DNA from: Ridgeia piscesae
Lineage: Eukaryota > Annelida > Polychaeta > Sabellida > Siboglinidae
Length of the DNA stretch: 64,000 bases
Direction: 5' to 3'
Assembly: GCA_025642075.2 (NCBI GenBank)
Contig: JAODUO010000053.1
Location: 1,340,001 to 1,404,000, forward strand
Positions within the stretch are counted from its first letter, which is position 1, and the number at the start of each line of letters is the position of its first letter. Of the stretch, positions 24,639 to 45,463 are shown piece by piece. Under the pieces are notes generated by a model. That model had not been told where the DNA came from. It saw only the letters and a program-made list of their open reading frames with translations, and ran no database searches. The position numbers were made by a program, and so were the translations under genes.

Positions 24639-26679
24639 ATACCTGTCAACATTTGAAAATTTCCATGAGAGAGATTGCTTGCGAGCTCTTACGTCAACCA
24701 CGAACGGGTCAACGCGACCTTTGCGGACGCATACTTGGAATAGTAATAGCCGGTGAAATTATGAATGAAACAACAAGAAAAACAAATTTCCATGATTTTA
24801 TTAGAACATCACAACTCTTAAAACCAAATAACCTGCAAATAAATCCAATTTACAGGCCTCAATGTAGAAGAAATAAAAATAAAAATAAACAATGTTCTGT
24901 CAGTCCAACATTGAACAAATTATCACGTTGTTATTATCACATTGTGAATAACAGGTGTTATCCACTGAATCACAGGCTATAAAATTGAGACAAATACTGA
25001 AAATATCACAAGACGAGTAGCATATCACATGAACACCAAGAGTTACTTCATAAACACAGAAGATGTCACGGTCATCAGATTTGTAGTGTCAAGTCTTTTG
25101 ATTAGTTCTCACTTCTGGTTGGGTGTTCCTTGTTGTAATTGTAGGTAGCACACTTTGCCGCTCTCAGGATTGCCTTGCTGGGCTGAAATTGGTAACATGT
25201 CTCTTTGGCATTGATTTTGGCACAGAGTAGGCTACACAAGGTACTGTTGTCTATATCAGACCTGTAATCTGTTTGGATCTTTCTGACCATGATGAAAACC
25301 CCATTCACAATCAGCATTACTGTTGGGAATGGTGAGCATGGCTGTGGCGAGTCTTGACAGTAGCGGAAACCTTGGGTCCTTTGTGACTTTATTCGTCATC
25401 AAGTTTACCTGTCCCCAGTACTCATCCAGTCTACCTTCATTCTTGATATATTTGGGTAGGTCAGCCTCTGGTGTGATTTGGAATTCTTCATATTACTCTT
25501 CCACTTTAGAGATCTTGTCTGCTGGGATGGTTCCAGAGAATTTCTTGGCTACCTAAGATACTGAAAGAATAAAAAGTTTCTCTTCCCTACCATTGTGTTG
25601 CAATTGTCACTTATGAAGGTCACTACATTCTTCCAGGGAATTCCCTTTGCTTCGAATGTGGCATCTAGTTGGTCAAATATGGATTGTGCTGTGTCAATAT
25701 TGGAGATTGGCATGTCCAGGAATCATGCGATTGCTCTTTCCATCACCTCGTCAAAGTATTTAACCACAATTGCTAGATTTTTCTGCTGGTTAGTGTCATT
25801 AGATTCGTCACACCCGAATGAAAAAGGCCCAGTTTTGCACTGTTTCACAAGTTCTTCTTCCAAAGCTGGAGCGATGGCATTTTTGACAATCATCGTCGTC
25901 TTGGTTCGGCCACAGGATAATTTTTTAGCTATTTTCGAATCTGGGAACATTTGCTTGTATAGGCGTGTAAAATGGTTTGCCACAGCAAACGGCAAGTTGT
26001 GCTCCGCAACGAAATCTGTGAACAGTTTCGCTTCGAATTACATCTTCTGTATTTGCATTCACTGTAAAAAAAAATCGTCCCAGGAGCTGTGGTGTTCTGC
26101 GATTTCTGCAGCCGGGTTTGTTTCTCTGTGATTGAATGCTTCTTCAAATCATTCTTGCCTCCGTGATCTACTTTGATGTCTATCACACACACTTTGGCTT
26201 TGCAAAAGGCATGCTCGATACCTTGTCGACTTTTACATACCCACGGGTACTCGAACGTCGATTTATCTTGATACTTGCATGTATATTTTTATTTCTTCTT
26301 TGATGGTTCCTTCTTCCTTTCTGCCATGATCAATTATTGCTTCTGCTATTTTATCGTGACCTGCTTCTTGCGTTGCGTACCTCAACATGGCGCAGGTCAA
26401 GGTTCACCTTGCGAAGTATCCGAATAAACATAGGACAAATCGCGTGCTGTGTAGATACTCAACGCGCGTAAGGCCTTCGTAACAGCATCATCTATCGGCA
26501 AGAATAAGCATTTTCCTGTTTTTATGTTCAAAGTTGCGGCAAACCTACGGGTCGGGATTTTGGGGAGATTTTTTTTATTAAATCGGGAGAACTGCTTAAA
26601 TAGAAAACCCGATCGGTAGATCGGTAGACATGTCTAAAATCGGGAGACTCCCGACCAAATCGGTAGACTTGACAGGTAT
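24639..26679 (-). mobile_element. hAT-like DNA transposon, complete ends, dead transposase (about 2.04 kb)
   Basis: The ends are inverted repeats: ATACCTGTCAA at 24639 and TTGACAGGTAT ending at 26679. They are flanked by near-identical 8-base sites, ACTATTGC (24631-24638) and GCTATAGC (26680-26687), the length expected for hAT target duplications. Inside, on the minus strand, lies a broken transposase read in several frames. There is a BED-like zinc region (about 26280-26130), then DSKIAKKLSCGRTKTTMIV, GPFSFGCDESND, FISDNCNTMVGKRN, RLDEYWGQVN and the hAT dimerisation end (IPNSNADCEW, DYRSDIDNSTLC). Frameshifts and at least one stop (before FLDMP) make it non-functional. Confidence 0.85.
25095..26390 (-). 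pseudogene. hAT-like transposase pseudogene
   Basis: This is the coding remnant inside the transposon. The best-preserved part is 25995-25723 (AVANHFTRLYKQMFPDSK, then CDESNDTNQQKN). It continues after a TGA through about 25555, then from 25550 to 25320 (FSGTIPADKISKVEE, then a stop, then YEEFQITPEADLPKYIKNEG). A frameshift at about 25290 leads into 25317-25102, the C-terminal dimerisation region. The order and motifs match ZBED/hAT-type transposases common in aquatic animals. The catalytic-region aspartates in GCDES and SDNCN are retained, so decay is through stops and shifts rather than loss of the core. Confidence 0.8.
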
Positions 26680-26689
26680 GCTATAGCCA

Positions 26690-26773
26690 GCTATTCATTC
26701 ATACTAGGTGTTTTGCGCTGAGAATGTAATTCTTTAGTAGTTAGGGTAGGATGAAGATTCAGTAATAAATTAA

Positions 26774-26865
<92 letters not shown>

Positions 26866-27020
26866 TGATATTTATTTATAATTATTATAATTAGATTGAT
26901 TAATTTTAATGTTATTAATATATATATTAATATATAGAATATATATTAATTTATATTATATAATATATATATATACAATGATTACACAATATACTATGTG
27001 ATGATATATATTAGATTATT
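26690..27020. repeat. (TA)n-rich A+T tract
   Basis: TA arrays at about 26779-26870 and 26930-26980, separated by ATTATAATTAGATTG motifs that recur near 26880 and 27015. Confidence 0.9.
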
Positions 27021-27131
27021 ATAATTAGATTGTTAATTTTACATGTTGATTAAATTTTGAATTATAGGAATAAATTGAATTTAATTACAAGCCGAATATG
27101 AACATACAATACGAGTTGCCGCGACACAAGA

Positions 27132-27253
27132 TCTCGATGGTGATGACGTAGAACGCAGCCGTCATCATCGACACATTGCGTCGTGATAATTTACCAGGAC
27201 GCAAATGTGTCGATGATGTATGCTTATATTAGGCTGCGTTCTACCATCACCTT
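27132..27253. repeat. Nested imperfect palindrome (foldback element)
   Basis: Outer arms CGATGGTGATG...GTAGAACGCAGCC (27133-27159) and GGCTGCGTTCTACCATCACCTTCG (27232-27255) pair with few mismatches. Inner arms CATCATCGACACATT (about 27162-27176) and AATGTGTCGATGATG (about 27207-27221) pair perfectly, then GCGTC with GACGC. Looks like a miniature foldback element or hairpin-forming transcript unit. Confidence 0.75.
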
Positions 27254-27285
27254 CGATACCTTGCGTCCCGATATTTTAGTGTTAT

Positions 27286-27327
27286 ACCAAGGATTCTATA
27301 GCTTCGCAAAGCTATAGAATCCTTGGT
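27286..27327. repeat. Perfect 19-bp hairpin with 4-base loop
   Basis: ACCAAGGATTCTATAGCTT, loop CGCA, then its exact reverse complement. No U-rich tail follows it, and it lies 30 bases beyond the larger palindrome. Confidence 0.9.
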
Positions 27328-28660
27328 TATATGTTCCAATTCGTCTGTGTCACATGCCGCCTTCGTTGACACATCGCGTCTCGACAACGTTATTCTTGTA
27401 TTTACTTAGTCGGTAATACTTAGCTAGTGCATTATATTTGTACTGTTATGGTTTTTGTGATCTAATAAACGGTGGAATATTTATACGTCCTGTTTTTTCA
27501 TTAGTACACATGTGTCCTTATATACGTCTGTTCCGACCGCTCACCCGCAAACGTTACACATTTACACCATGCCGGCATCAGTACGTGTGTACACAGAGGT
27601 ATATGTAACCCGTTGTCTCGTTATTTTGAACGTGGTCTGATAATGCAACTACCGGGGTTTTCCGAGTTATCTAATCGGGTTATGAGTACGATTTCTGATG
27701 ACAGCTTAAATTTAGGCCTACAGCTTGGAACAGCTCGTTCGATGAACATGCGTGAAGCGTTCCACAGTCTCTATAGCAGAAACAACTTTCTAAATACATT
27801 AATATATTACCTGTGAATGATGCGAACAATATGGTTCTACCAGACAAGTACACCGAAGAACAATGCACGTAACATGACTTCATATGTGAATATATAAAAT
27901 GACTGGCGACATTGACGTATTATAATATTTTAGGATCATTGCAAATAATACGCCCTATGTATTTGTATAAGTTCATTATTTTCCGCTACGCTTAATTTAA
28001 ATGCAGAGGGCATACATACATAATTAATATGATCAGGTTATTCGACAATCAATTCACATGGGCCCAGTCATTCCCAAATCTGGTGCCGAGATAATCACTA
28101 ATTATTTGCAAGCGTATTAATAAAAATTTAATGTGGCTTCTAAACGAAAAGCGGTCGACTAAGTTAATACAGTTAAACTACTAACACGTTATTGGTCAGG
28201 AAGGCGTCCATTTGCAAACAATCAGGGTAACTTTGAACGTTATGTTGATCTTCTAGAATCACGGCGCACAATACCCTGGAACTGCCAGCAGACCCGAGTT
28301 AGCCTATTGTGTCCACGTTACTTGCGTCTCCTTGTATGTCAATACCCCTTCGCCGCTATACCGCAGACCGGCCTGGGGCAGTTGCTAAGCAACGGAGTGT
28401 GGTGATGCTAACGGGGGGGGGGGTATCACTGCGAGTTATGGTGTTGTGGGCTTGACTTGATGCAGATTCGGTTTGTGGTAGGTCGGATCGTGGGGTTGGT
28501 TCGGCTTCTGGGGTTTAATATGTTATGTGTCGCAAGTCAGAACTCTTTGCAATGCCCAGTTACACCTGGCGGATCCCTACGCGAAGTGCGGGAGTTAATT
28601 GAGTCAAACAATTTTGCCAATCGCGACAGCGCCAGCCGTAAGGACAGCGCTCATACCCGC
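27328..28660. other. No gene recognised
   Basis: Unique sequence. Open frames at 27613-27816 and 28457-28669 have no recognised motif. A ten-G run sits near 28411. Confidence 0.4.
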
Positions 28661-28664
28661 CCAA

Positions 28665-28870
28665 TTTGAAGACGGAAAAACAATTTCTTGGAATCACAGT
28701 TTAATGACCCGTTCGCCCAATCGCACGAGCAGCTGAACGGTTTCATTATTTGAATATTCGCTTCTACGTCTCATAATGTGCCGATGACACGAACAGTGTG
28801 TGGTTGGAATGTAAACAAAAATTATCGGATGATCGAAGGCCAACAAACTCCTGCTGGGCGCTTACCCCAG
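28665..28870 (+). repeat. Dispersed repeat, copy 1 (pairs with 37727-37875)
   Basis: Shared blocks in the same order as copy 2: TTTGAAGACGGA, TTAATGACCCGTTCGC, CACGAACAGTGTGTGG, AAAATTAT, then ACTCCTG. Identity is patchy, and copy 1 is about 50 bases longer. Likely an old SINE or MITE family. No terminal repeats are visible. Confidence 0.6.
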
Positions 28871-29949
28871 GCTTTGAATCTGACGGCACCCCACATTGTA
28901 ATTTGTCGCGATCCTGGCAAAAGCCCGTAATCATCGGTAATGCTTTAGAAAGTATACCACGGCGCATTGCTAAACAGGTAATCGCTTATGTGGTTGTCTT
29001 CATTTGTAATGGGTGAAAGTAAAACTATGTACACGAACGTATGTCGACGATTCGTTTAGCTGTACAGTTACTGTTAGGACTAACACTATGTTCTGGTATC
29101 GTTAGGCTTACTACTACGGACACGCTTTCAATCTGGTTGGTGTGAATAACGCTAAGAGAGTACAAATAATTAAATAAATTTAGAGTACCACATATGAAAT
29201 AACTACGCGAGTCCTGAAATCCACAAGGCGTGATAAAACGCTCCGAGATCGAAAAAACCCAGTTGAAACAGTTATATGAATCATTGCATATAACAGCGAA
29301 TTTTCGCAGCTCTGAAGCCAAGAGTCAACTCTCCATCAATCATGCGTACTGAGTCATTGTCATTTTGTCATAACCAAACGATCTCCGGCCCGAAGATTAA
29401 AATATAAGGCATTTGCTCAATGGAACAAACATTTGCGTATAAACGTCTTCATTATTCCCCGTTAGTTATCCGTGAATTGTGCACGGTTATATACCAGCAA
29501 GACATTTGTCAGTTACATAAAGAAGTTCACAAATGTCAGACGCCAAACAAGCAATTGCAGGATTGCGAATTGACTATAGGGAAAACTGGTTTTGGACTCA
29601 ACAAAGCCACTGTATTCATAGCCCAGTAACACAAATAGGATACAGAGAACATTCAATTGGAAAATACACACACTCGTCAAAATACTTGCTTTCGCGCATT
29701 TTGATGGCTAGACGCATTTAAGCCATTGATATATAATTATCCGTAGTTTCCTATTATTTTCCATAGTGGTATATATAAGAAATAAGTCAAATTGTTACAC
29801 GTAACAATAAAATGTACGCCACAATTCAGTTATCGAATTTAATGTGTTGACCCAATTGTGTTTAGGTAAGATTTGCGAAAGCGAGTCTGGGGCAAAAGGG
29901 ACTAAGCTGTATTAGCATTCGAACTACAGCACTTCCCATTAGCACAGTT
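28871..29949. other. No gene recognised
   Basis: A+T-rich unique sequence. Short open frames (29025-29321 minus, 29420-29629 plus) show no domain or splice context. Confidence 0.4.
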
Positions 29950-30125
29950 TAGAAGAAATCGGAGAGTTAACAAATTGGTCAAGAGAGCAGATGCCCAGAA
30001 AGTAGAGGGAGGGAGAAAGGAAACCCGAGAGACAGCGATTGCGGTGGGAAGATTGCGTTGATAGATACACGAGGGGGGGGAGAGAATGGAGAAGAACAGC
30101 AACACATAGAAGGAATTAGAGACTG
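29950..30125 (+). mobile_element. LINE C-terminal remnant, sister of 20755-21110
   Basis: Plus-strand codons in shifting frames read KLVKRADAQKVEGG and RKPERQRLRWEDCVDRYTR then NGEEQQHIEGIRD. This matches the LINE ending pattern KRxxxxxVEGxRRRGRPRLRWEDCV. The same KRAD-KVEG block occurs on the minus strand near 20960, so both derive from one family. Confidence 0.72.
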
Positions 30126-31320
30126 TTGATAGAATACGAATACATTTATTTCAGGTAAAAACCCGTATACAATTGGTACATACATTAGCATATCTAAGTA
30201 GCATATCTAATGTGTTAAAAAATGAATAGATAAAAAAGTAAGTTATATATACAACTTACTGACTTTAAAAATATATATAATAATAAATAAAGAATAATAA
30301 AGTTATATGCGAGACATGATGACTATATTACAGATTTACTGTGTACAACGAATTGGCCCAGCTAATCCACATTGGGCCATTTACTATATCAAAGCAATTG
30401 TACATAACCCTAATCAAGTCATTATTTATGTTAAGAATGCGTTTTTTAACCATAAATGTTCTTACGCACTAGGGCGTCAAATGTATCAATAGCATTATTA
30501 GCAAACATGCTACTCGCGCTGTCCCGTCGGTTATATCCCAAAATCCGTCTATAGAAAACGTAACGAGAGAAAAGTGAGGAAGGGGTAGATGAAGTAAAAG
30601 ACGACGGAAACGGAAACCGTGACGTCTGACGACAGGGATGACACGAGGAGAACAACAACAAAATGGCCGCCTATGGATACATGTAATAATTGTCTTACGT
30701 CTACTTACTTTGATTCGGTTGTGATAGACCCCATCACCGTCTGGATCTGGACACTCTCTTTCATACGTGTAACATCGTTACCACTGCCATGACCAGTGTG
30801 AATGTATGAATGGAATACGAATCGGCGGATGCCTACATAATTACTGTTTTTTAATGATTTTGTGCTGACCACAAGACAATGTTCTCTACTTTCAGAAATT
30901 GTATAAACTATCTTGTATTTTGTATCCTTTCGGCTGCATTTGACGCCGTCTTGGCATAGTGTCGACTCTAGACACTGGCGTAGTTTGGATAGGCAGTATT
31001 TAACCAGCATTGATCATGAACACGAGCTTGTATTGTTAACATTGTTCTTCCTCTACCAAGTCTGGCTGAACGAGTGGGCCTACGCCCGTTATGCTCCCAT
31101 GCCTATGGCTCGACCAAAACGCAACTGATGACAGACAACACAGCGGTAATAACCTACCTGATGATTAATTATATATCATTATTTATAAATGTGCTTGTCT
31201 GTTGTTTCCATTTTAAAGTATGTTTTGACTGATTTTGCGTGTGAAGATGTGAAGCGACAGGTCGCGTGTTTGCGAGGCCATTATCTGTACGCAAGCCGCG
31301 CGCGGGACGGCGTCACGTGA
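30126..31320. other. No gene recognised
   Basis: Unique sequence with short open frames only (30446-30661, 30705-31010, 30913-31128). None has a recognisable motif. Confidence 0.4.
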
Positions 31321-31323
31321 CAA

Positions 31324-31394
31324 ACGGAGCGCGGTGGCGTAGCGTGTAGATCGTCGGACTTTTAATCGAGATATTCCGGGTTTAGACCCTCCTG
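31324..31394 (+). mobile_element. tRNA-Lys-like SINE head or tRNA pseudogene
   Basis: A tRNA-like stretch has an A-box-like TGGCGTAGCG (31335-31344), an anticodon-arm-like GGACTTTTAATCG with a TTT anticodon in a CTTTTAA loop (tRNA-Lys type), and a B-box-like GGGTTTAGACCCTCC (31378-31392). The acceptor and D arms do not pair well, so it is not a functional tRNA gene. Confidence 0.6.
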
Positions 31395-31417
31395 TTATAG
31401 TTCGGAACCCCGGGGAA

Positions 31418-31779
31418 GTAGCGCAGTGGCGCAGTGGCGCAGTGGCGCAGTGGCGCAGTGGCGCAGTGGCGCAGTGGCGCAGTGGCGCAGTGGCGCAGTG
31501 GCGCAAGTGGCGCAGTGGCGCAGTGGCGCAGTGGCGCAGTGGCGCAGTGGCGCAGTGGCGAAGTGGCGCAGTGGCTGGCGCAGTGGCGCAGCGGCGCAGC
31601 GGCGCAGCGGCGCAGCGGCGCAGCGGCGCAGCGGCGCAGCGGCGCAGCGGCGCAGCGGCGCAGCGGCGCAGCGGCGCAGCGGCGCAGCGGCGCAGCGGCG
31701 CAGCGGCGCAGCGGCGCAGCGGCGCAGCGGCGCAGCGGCGCAGCGGCGCAGCGGCGCAGCGGCGCAGCGGCGCAGTGGG
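31418..31779 (+). repeat. 8-bp tandem array (GTGGCGCA)n then (GCGGCGCA)n built from a SINE A box
   Basis: About 20 units of GTGGCGCA (31427-31586) with three interruptions (31505, 31561, 31575) switch to about 23 nearly perfect units of GCGGCGCA (to 31773). Then comes a last GTGGGTAGAGC, which is the normal continuation of a tRNA-like A box. Each GTGGCGCA unit boundary spells TGGCGCAGTGG, a full match to the Pol III A-box consensus TRGCNNRGYNG. A SINE B-box-like GATTCGAGTCAC follows at 31799-31810. Confidence 0.95.
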
Positions 31780-32010
31780 TAGAGCTTAAGATAACCCAGA
31801 TTCGAGTCACGTGCTGCGGTGCCAAACATGTATCTGGTAGTAGTGGATAATTGTGTACAAACAGTCTTCGCGCATTAAATGCCACGTGGCTGGGCGAGTC
31901 CCCGAGACGCCGACATGATGTTTGATTGGGCAGGTCTGCCAGGAAGTAAAGTGTGAAGCGCTTTAGCAATCCCGACGACGGGATACTGCGCTATATAAGA
32001 ATTTAACTAT
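31770..32010 (+). mobile_element. SINE body and tail following the expanded A-box array
   Basis: After GTGGGTAGAGC and the B box, the body (AGTGGATAATTGTGTACAAACAGTCTTCGCGCATTAA) and tail (GGTCTGCCAGGAAGTAAAGTG, GAAGCGCTTTAGCAATCC, CTGCGCTATATAAGAA) match the SINE at 57458-57765 block by block. A further body fragment (CTTTGCTCCAG, GCTGCATG, GAAAGTGGATAAT) lies at 32030-32090. Confidence 0.85.
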
Positions 32011-32090
32011 TTGATTGTTTTTACTTCACTTTGCTCCAGCACGCTTAGCTGCATGCCTGATAATCTGACAATAGAAAGTGGATAATAATA

Positions 32091-34028
32091 ATAATTAATC
32101 TGTGAGAATATTTTTCAGCTTAAGTTCAACGAGAAACGACAATTAGAACTAATCGGATGATAGATGTAAAAGACAAATTTGGGATTATATTTCTGGCGGG
32201 AAATCAGGATTTATGAGTGAGACTGTGAGATAACGTAACCTACCAGCGGTGCACCTATGCTGTGATTTAACCCTCTGAATTCGTAGTTTCTATATACACG
32301 GGTACGTAGAATTGGTAACGCTGAACCTTGCCCCAAGGCAGTTGTCATAAGGTTGTGACGGTATGTTTACGTCAACAAGTTATGTTGAGTAATGTCATCG
32401 ACTCGGTATGTGCGGGTTTATTCGAACGACCACGCTATTAATTTGTCTCCGGTGGACATGCATGACCGATGCGTCAGATAGCATGCGCCTAGGAGTCATG
32501 TCACGACAGCGTCGTCTAATAGAACGCTTAGGCATGGACATGCAGAGCTGGTACGAGAATAATTGGTAGCTGATCGTATATTCCCTCGCTATTTTCTCTG
32601 CTGGTATTACACATGCCTTCACGTAGTTGTAGATTGATGTCAGTTAACGAATTAGTGCAACACAATGTCTAGAAGTTAACCTAATCAATATTATTAAGTA
32701 GTCGCTGTCTATTGCAGTTAATGGGAAGTAGGGCCGCTAAAATATGGTTAATTGTTATAAAGCTTCCTAAAATTAGTATCCTGTATATTCCTATATTCCC
32801 CGCTTTCACACGCAGAAGAAAAATCGAAAGCGCAATATTTAGTTAATATAACAATTTACCAACGTGTTGCATGCTACCACTAAATGACAATGGAAAGTCG
32901 TCACTCACTGTAGTCAGGTGGAGTCTAGCATTGCGTGGCAGTGACACCCACAGCGCGCAAACATCTCATCTCGATAACCGCCGTGACTCACAGCGCGCCC
33001 AGCGGCAGACGGAGTAAGCTCGTGGCGAAGGGTTCGGTCTCTGTCAGCCACCGGCTCACCGCTTCAGTCGCTGTTACGTCGGTGCCGCCGAAACACTGCA
33101 GTGACAAGCTCCGTCGACGCACAAGGTAGGGCACACACGTTGTGCATTATTCACACGCAAGCACAACCATACAGATGAATACGTTTTTTTTACTGGTATG
33201 CAAGTGACAATGGTGTCGATTGTTTTTTGGGTAAGCGGTGCGGAGTTATCTTTACGGCTGTGGATGTTGGGCGAGACAGAACTAGGTCATAATGCATCAG
33301 TAGCGTGAGTGTGGAGGCTCGCGCTTACACAGGGCCTCTGTCGCTAGATGCTGGTGGTAGTTGACACTTCACACTGCGCGGTTCAGTGTTTGCGTGAAAT
33401 TGAAACTCGTAAGTAAAGCGCGGAAGCGTCAATTAATGGTCCAGATAGCAGACGGGGAGACGGGGAGACGGGGAGACGGGGAGACGGGGAGACGGAGACA
33501 TAGAGATGCGGCCCCTGAAACGGAGGGCACCACTCCTCAGACGTGGGCGGTGTAGCTGGCCGAAGCGTGGGCGTGGCAGGTATGCGTTACTCAAACCACT
33601 TGCCGCGTCGTACAGTGTATGAGTAAACAGTGGCAACACTCCAGATAGTGCGTCGTCTAGCCGTTTTGGTCGTTGTCCCCGTTCGATTGAGCGAGCTCTA
33701 ATCACAAGTCAATACAGTCTGTCCTACGCAGCGTTGGGTTCTGGGCATAAATCATGACCATGCGTGCTGGGTATGCGAAGCTCGAGGGAGTTTTACGGCG
33801 ATCCCCGCCAGAACAAACTGACTGCTCGGTTCCGGGCAGGAATTCGCCATCAGCCGTAGGTGAGCAGCGATACAGTGTTTGCAATGTTGGGTGGAAACCC
33901 ATAAAACGTACAACGGAGTGTTCTGCTGTGGCAGTACGCCCGTATGCGAAATAACACACACGATGGCTCGAGTGATTGGGGGCCGGATCATCAATGAAAA
34001 TGTCAACATAGCATAAAACAATATGACT
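32091..34028. other. Sequence upstream of the claudin-like gene, possible 5'-UTR exon
   Basis: No protein domain is seen. The segment 32925-33125 is G+C-richer, open, and ends in CACAAG|GTAGGG, a reasonable splice donor. It could be a non-coding first exon spliced to the acceptor at 34563-34564. An 8-base AGACGGGG repeat occupies 33449-33498. Open frame 33754-33954 has no known motif. Confidence 0.35.
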
Positions 34029-34037
34029 GCAGAAGAG

Positions 34038-34113
<76 letters not shown>

Positions 34114-34160
34114 TGTGTGTGTGTGTGCGGGGGGGGGGCGTGCGTGCATGCGTGCGTGCG
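34038..34160. repeat. (GT)n microsatellite with G run and (GTGC)n end
   Basis: GT units from 34038 to 34127, one slip near 34107, then GCGGGGGGGG and GCGTGCGTGCATGC repeats. Confidence 0.96.
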
Positions 34161-34592
34161 TGTCGTTGACATCACCACACGCTACCCCACAAGTTCGTTG
34201 TTATAGCGTTGTTATTCTCTTCCTGAAATCCCAGTCGTCGGGGGTGAGGTTGACCGTGGTTCAGAGAGTTGTGTAGAAAGTGTAGGTGGTTTCTTGCCGA
34301 CGGAATGAGTCGATGGCGGAATCGTTCAAATGATCGAATAAGACCCACACAAGGCGCGTTGGAATATTTGATTTACTGTCTCCGTCACCCATAAAATATA
34401 CGTTCCCTTCTCGCCTAAATCTTCGGGTGTTGTCGATATCGTTATTGCGAAACTATTTAAATTCGGGGAATCGAAAAGTTAACCAACCGGTCGTCTGCCA
34501 CATTTTCGAAAGGTGTATCATGACTTGAAGAAAATTTAATACAAATTATTTTCTTTCTTTCCAGCTATCGCTAACAGCGCCCCCTACCAACA

Positions 34593-45463
<10,871 letters not shown>

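Noticed and set aside
31324..31394. Functional tRNA-Lys gene
   Set aside because: The anticodon arm and B box look right, but the acceptor and D-arm halves do not pair and a second SINE head follows, so it is treated as a SINE head or pseudogene.
31382..31969. Alanine/proline-rich open frame of 195 codons and its partners
   Set aside because: Translation of the 8-bp array, open in all six frames. The SINE explanation accounts for both flanks.
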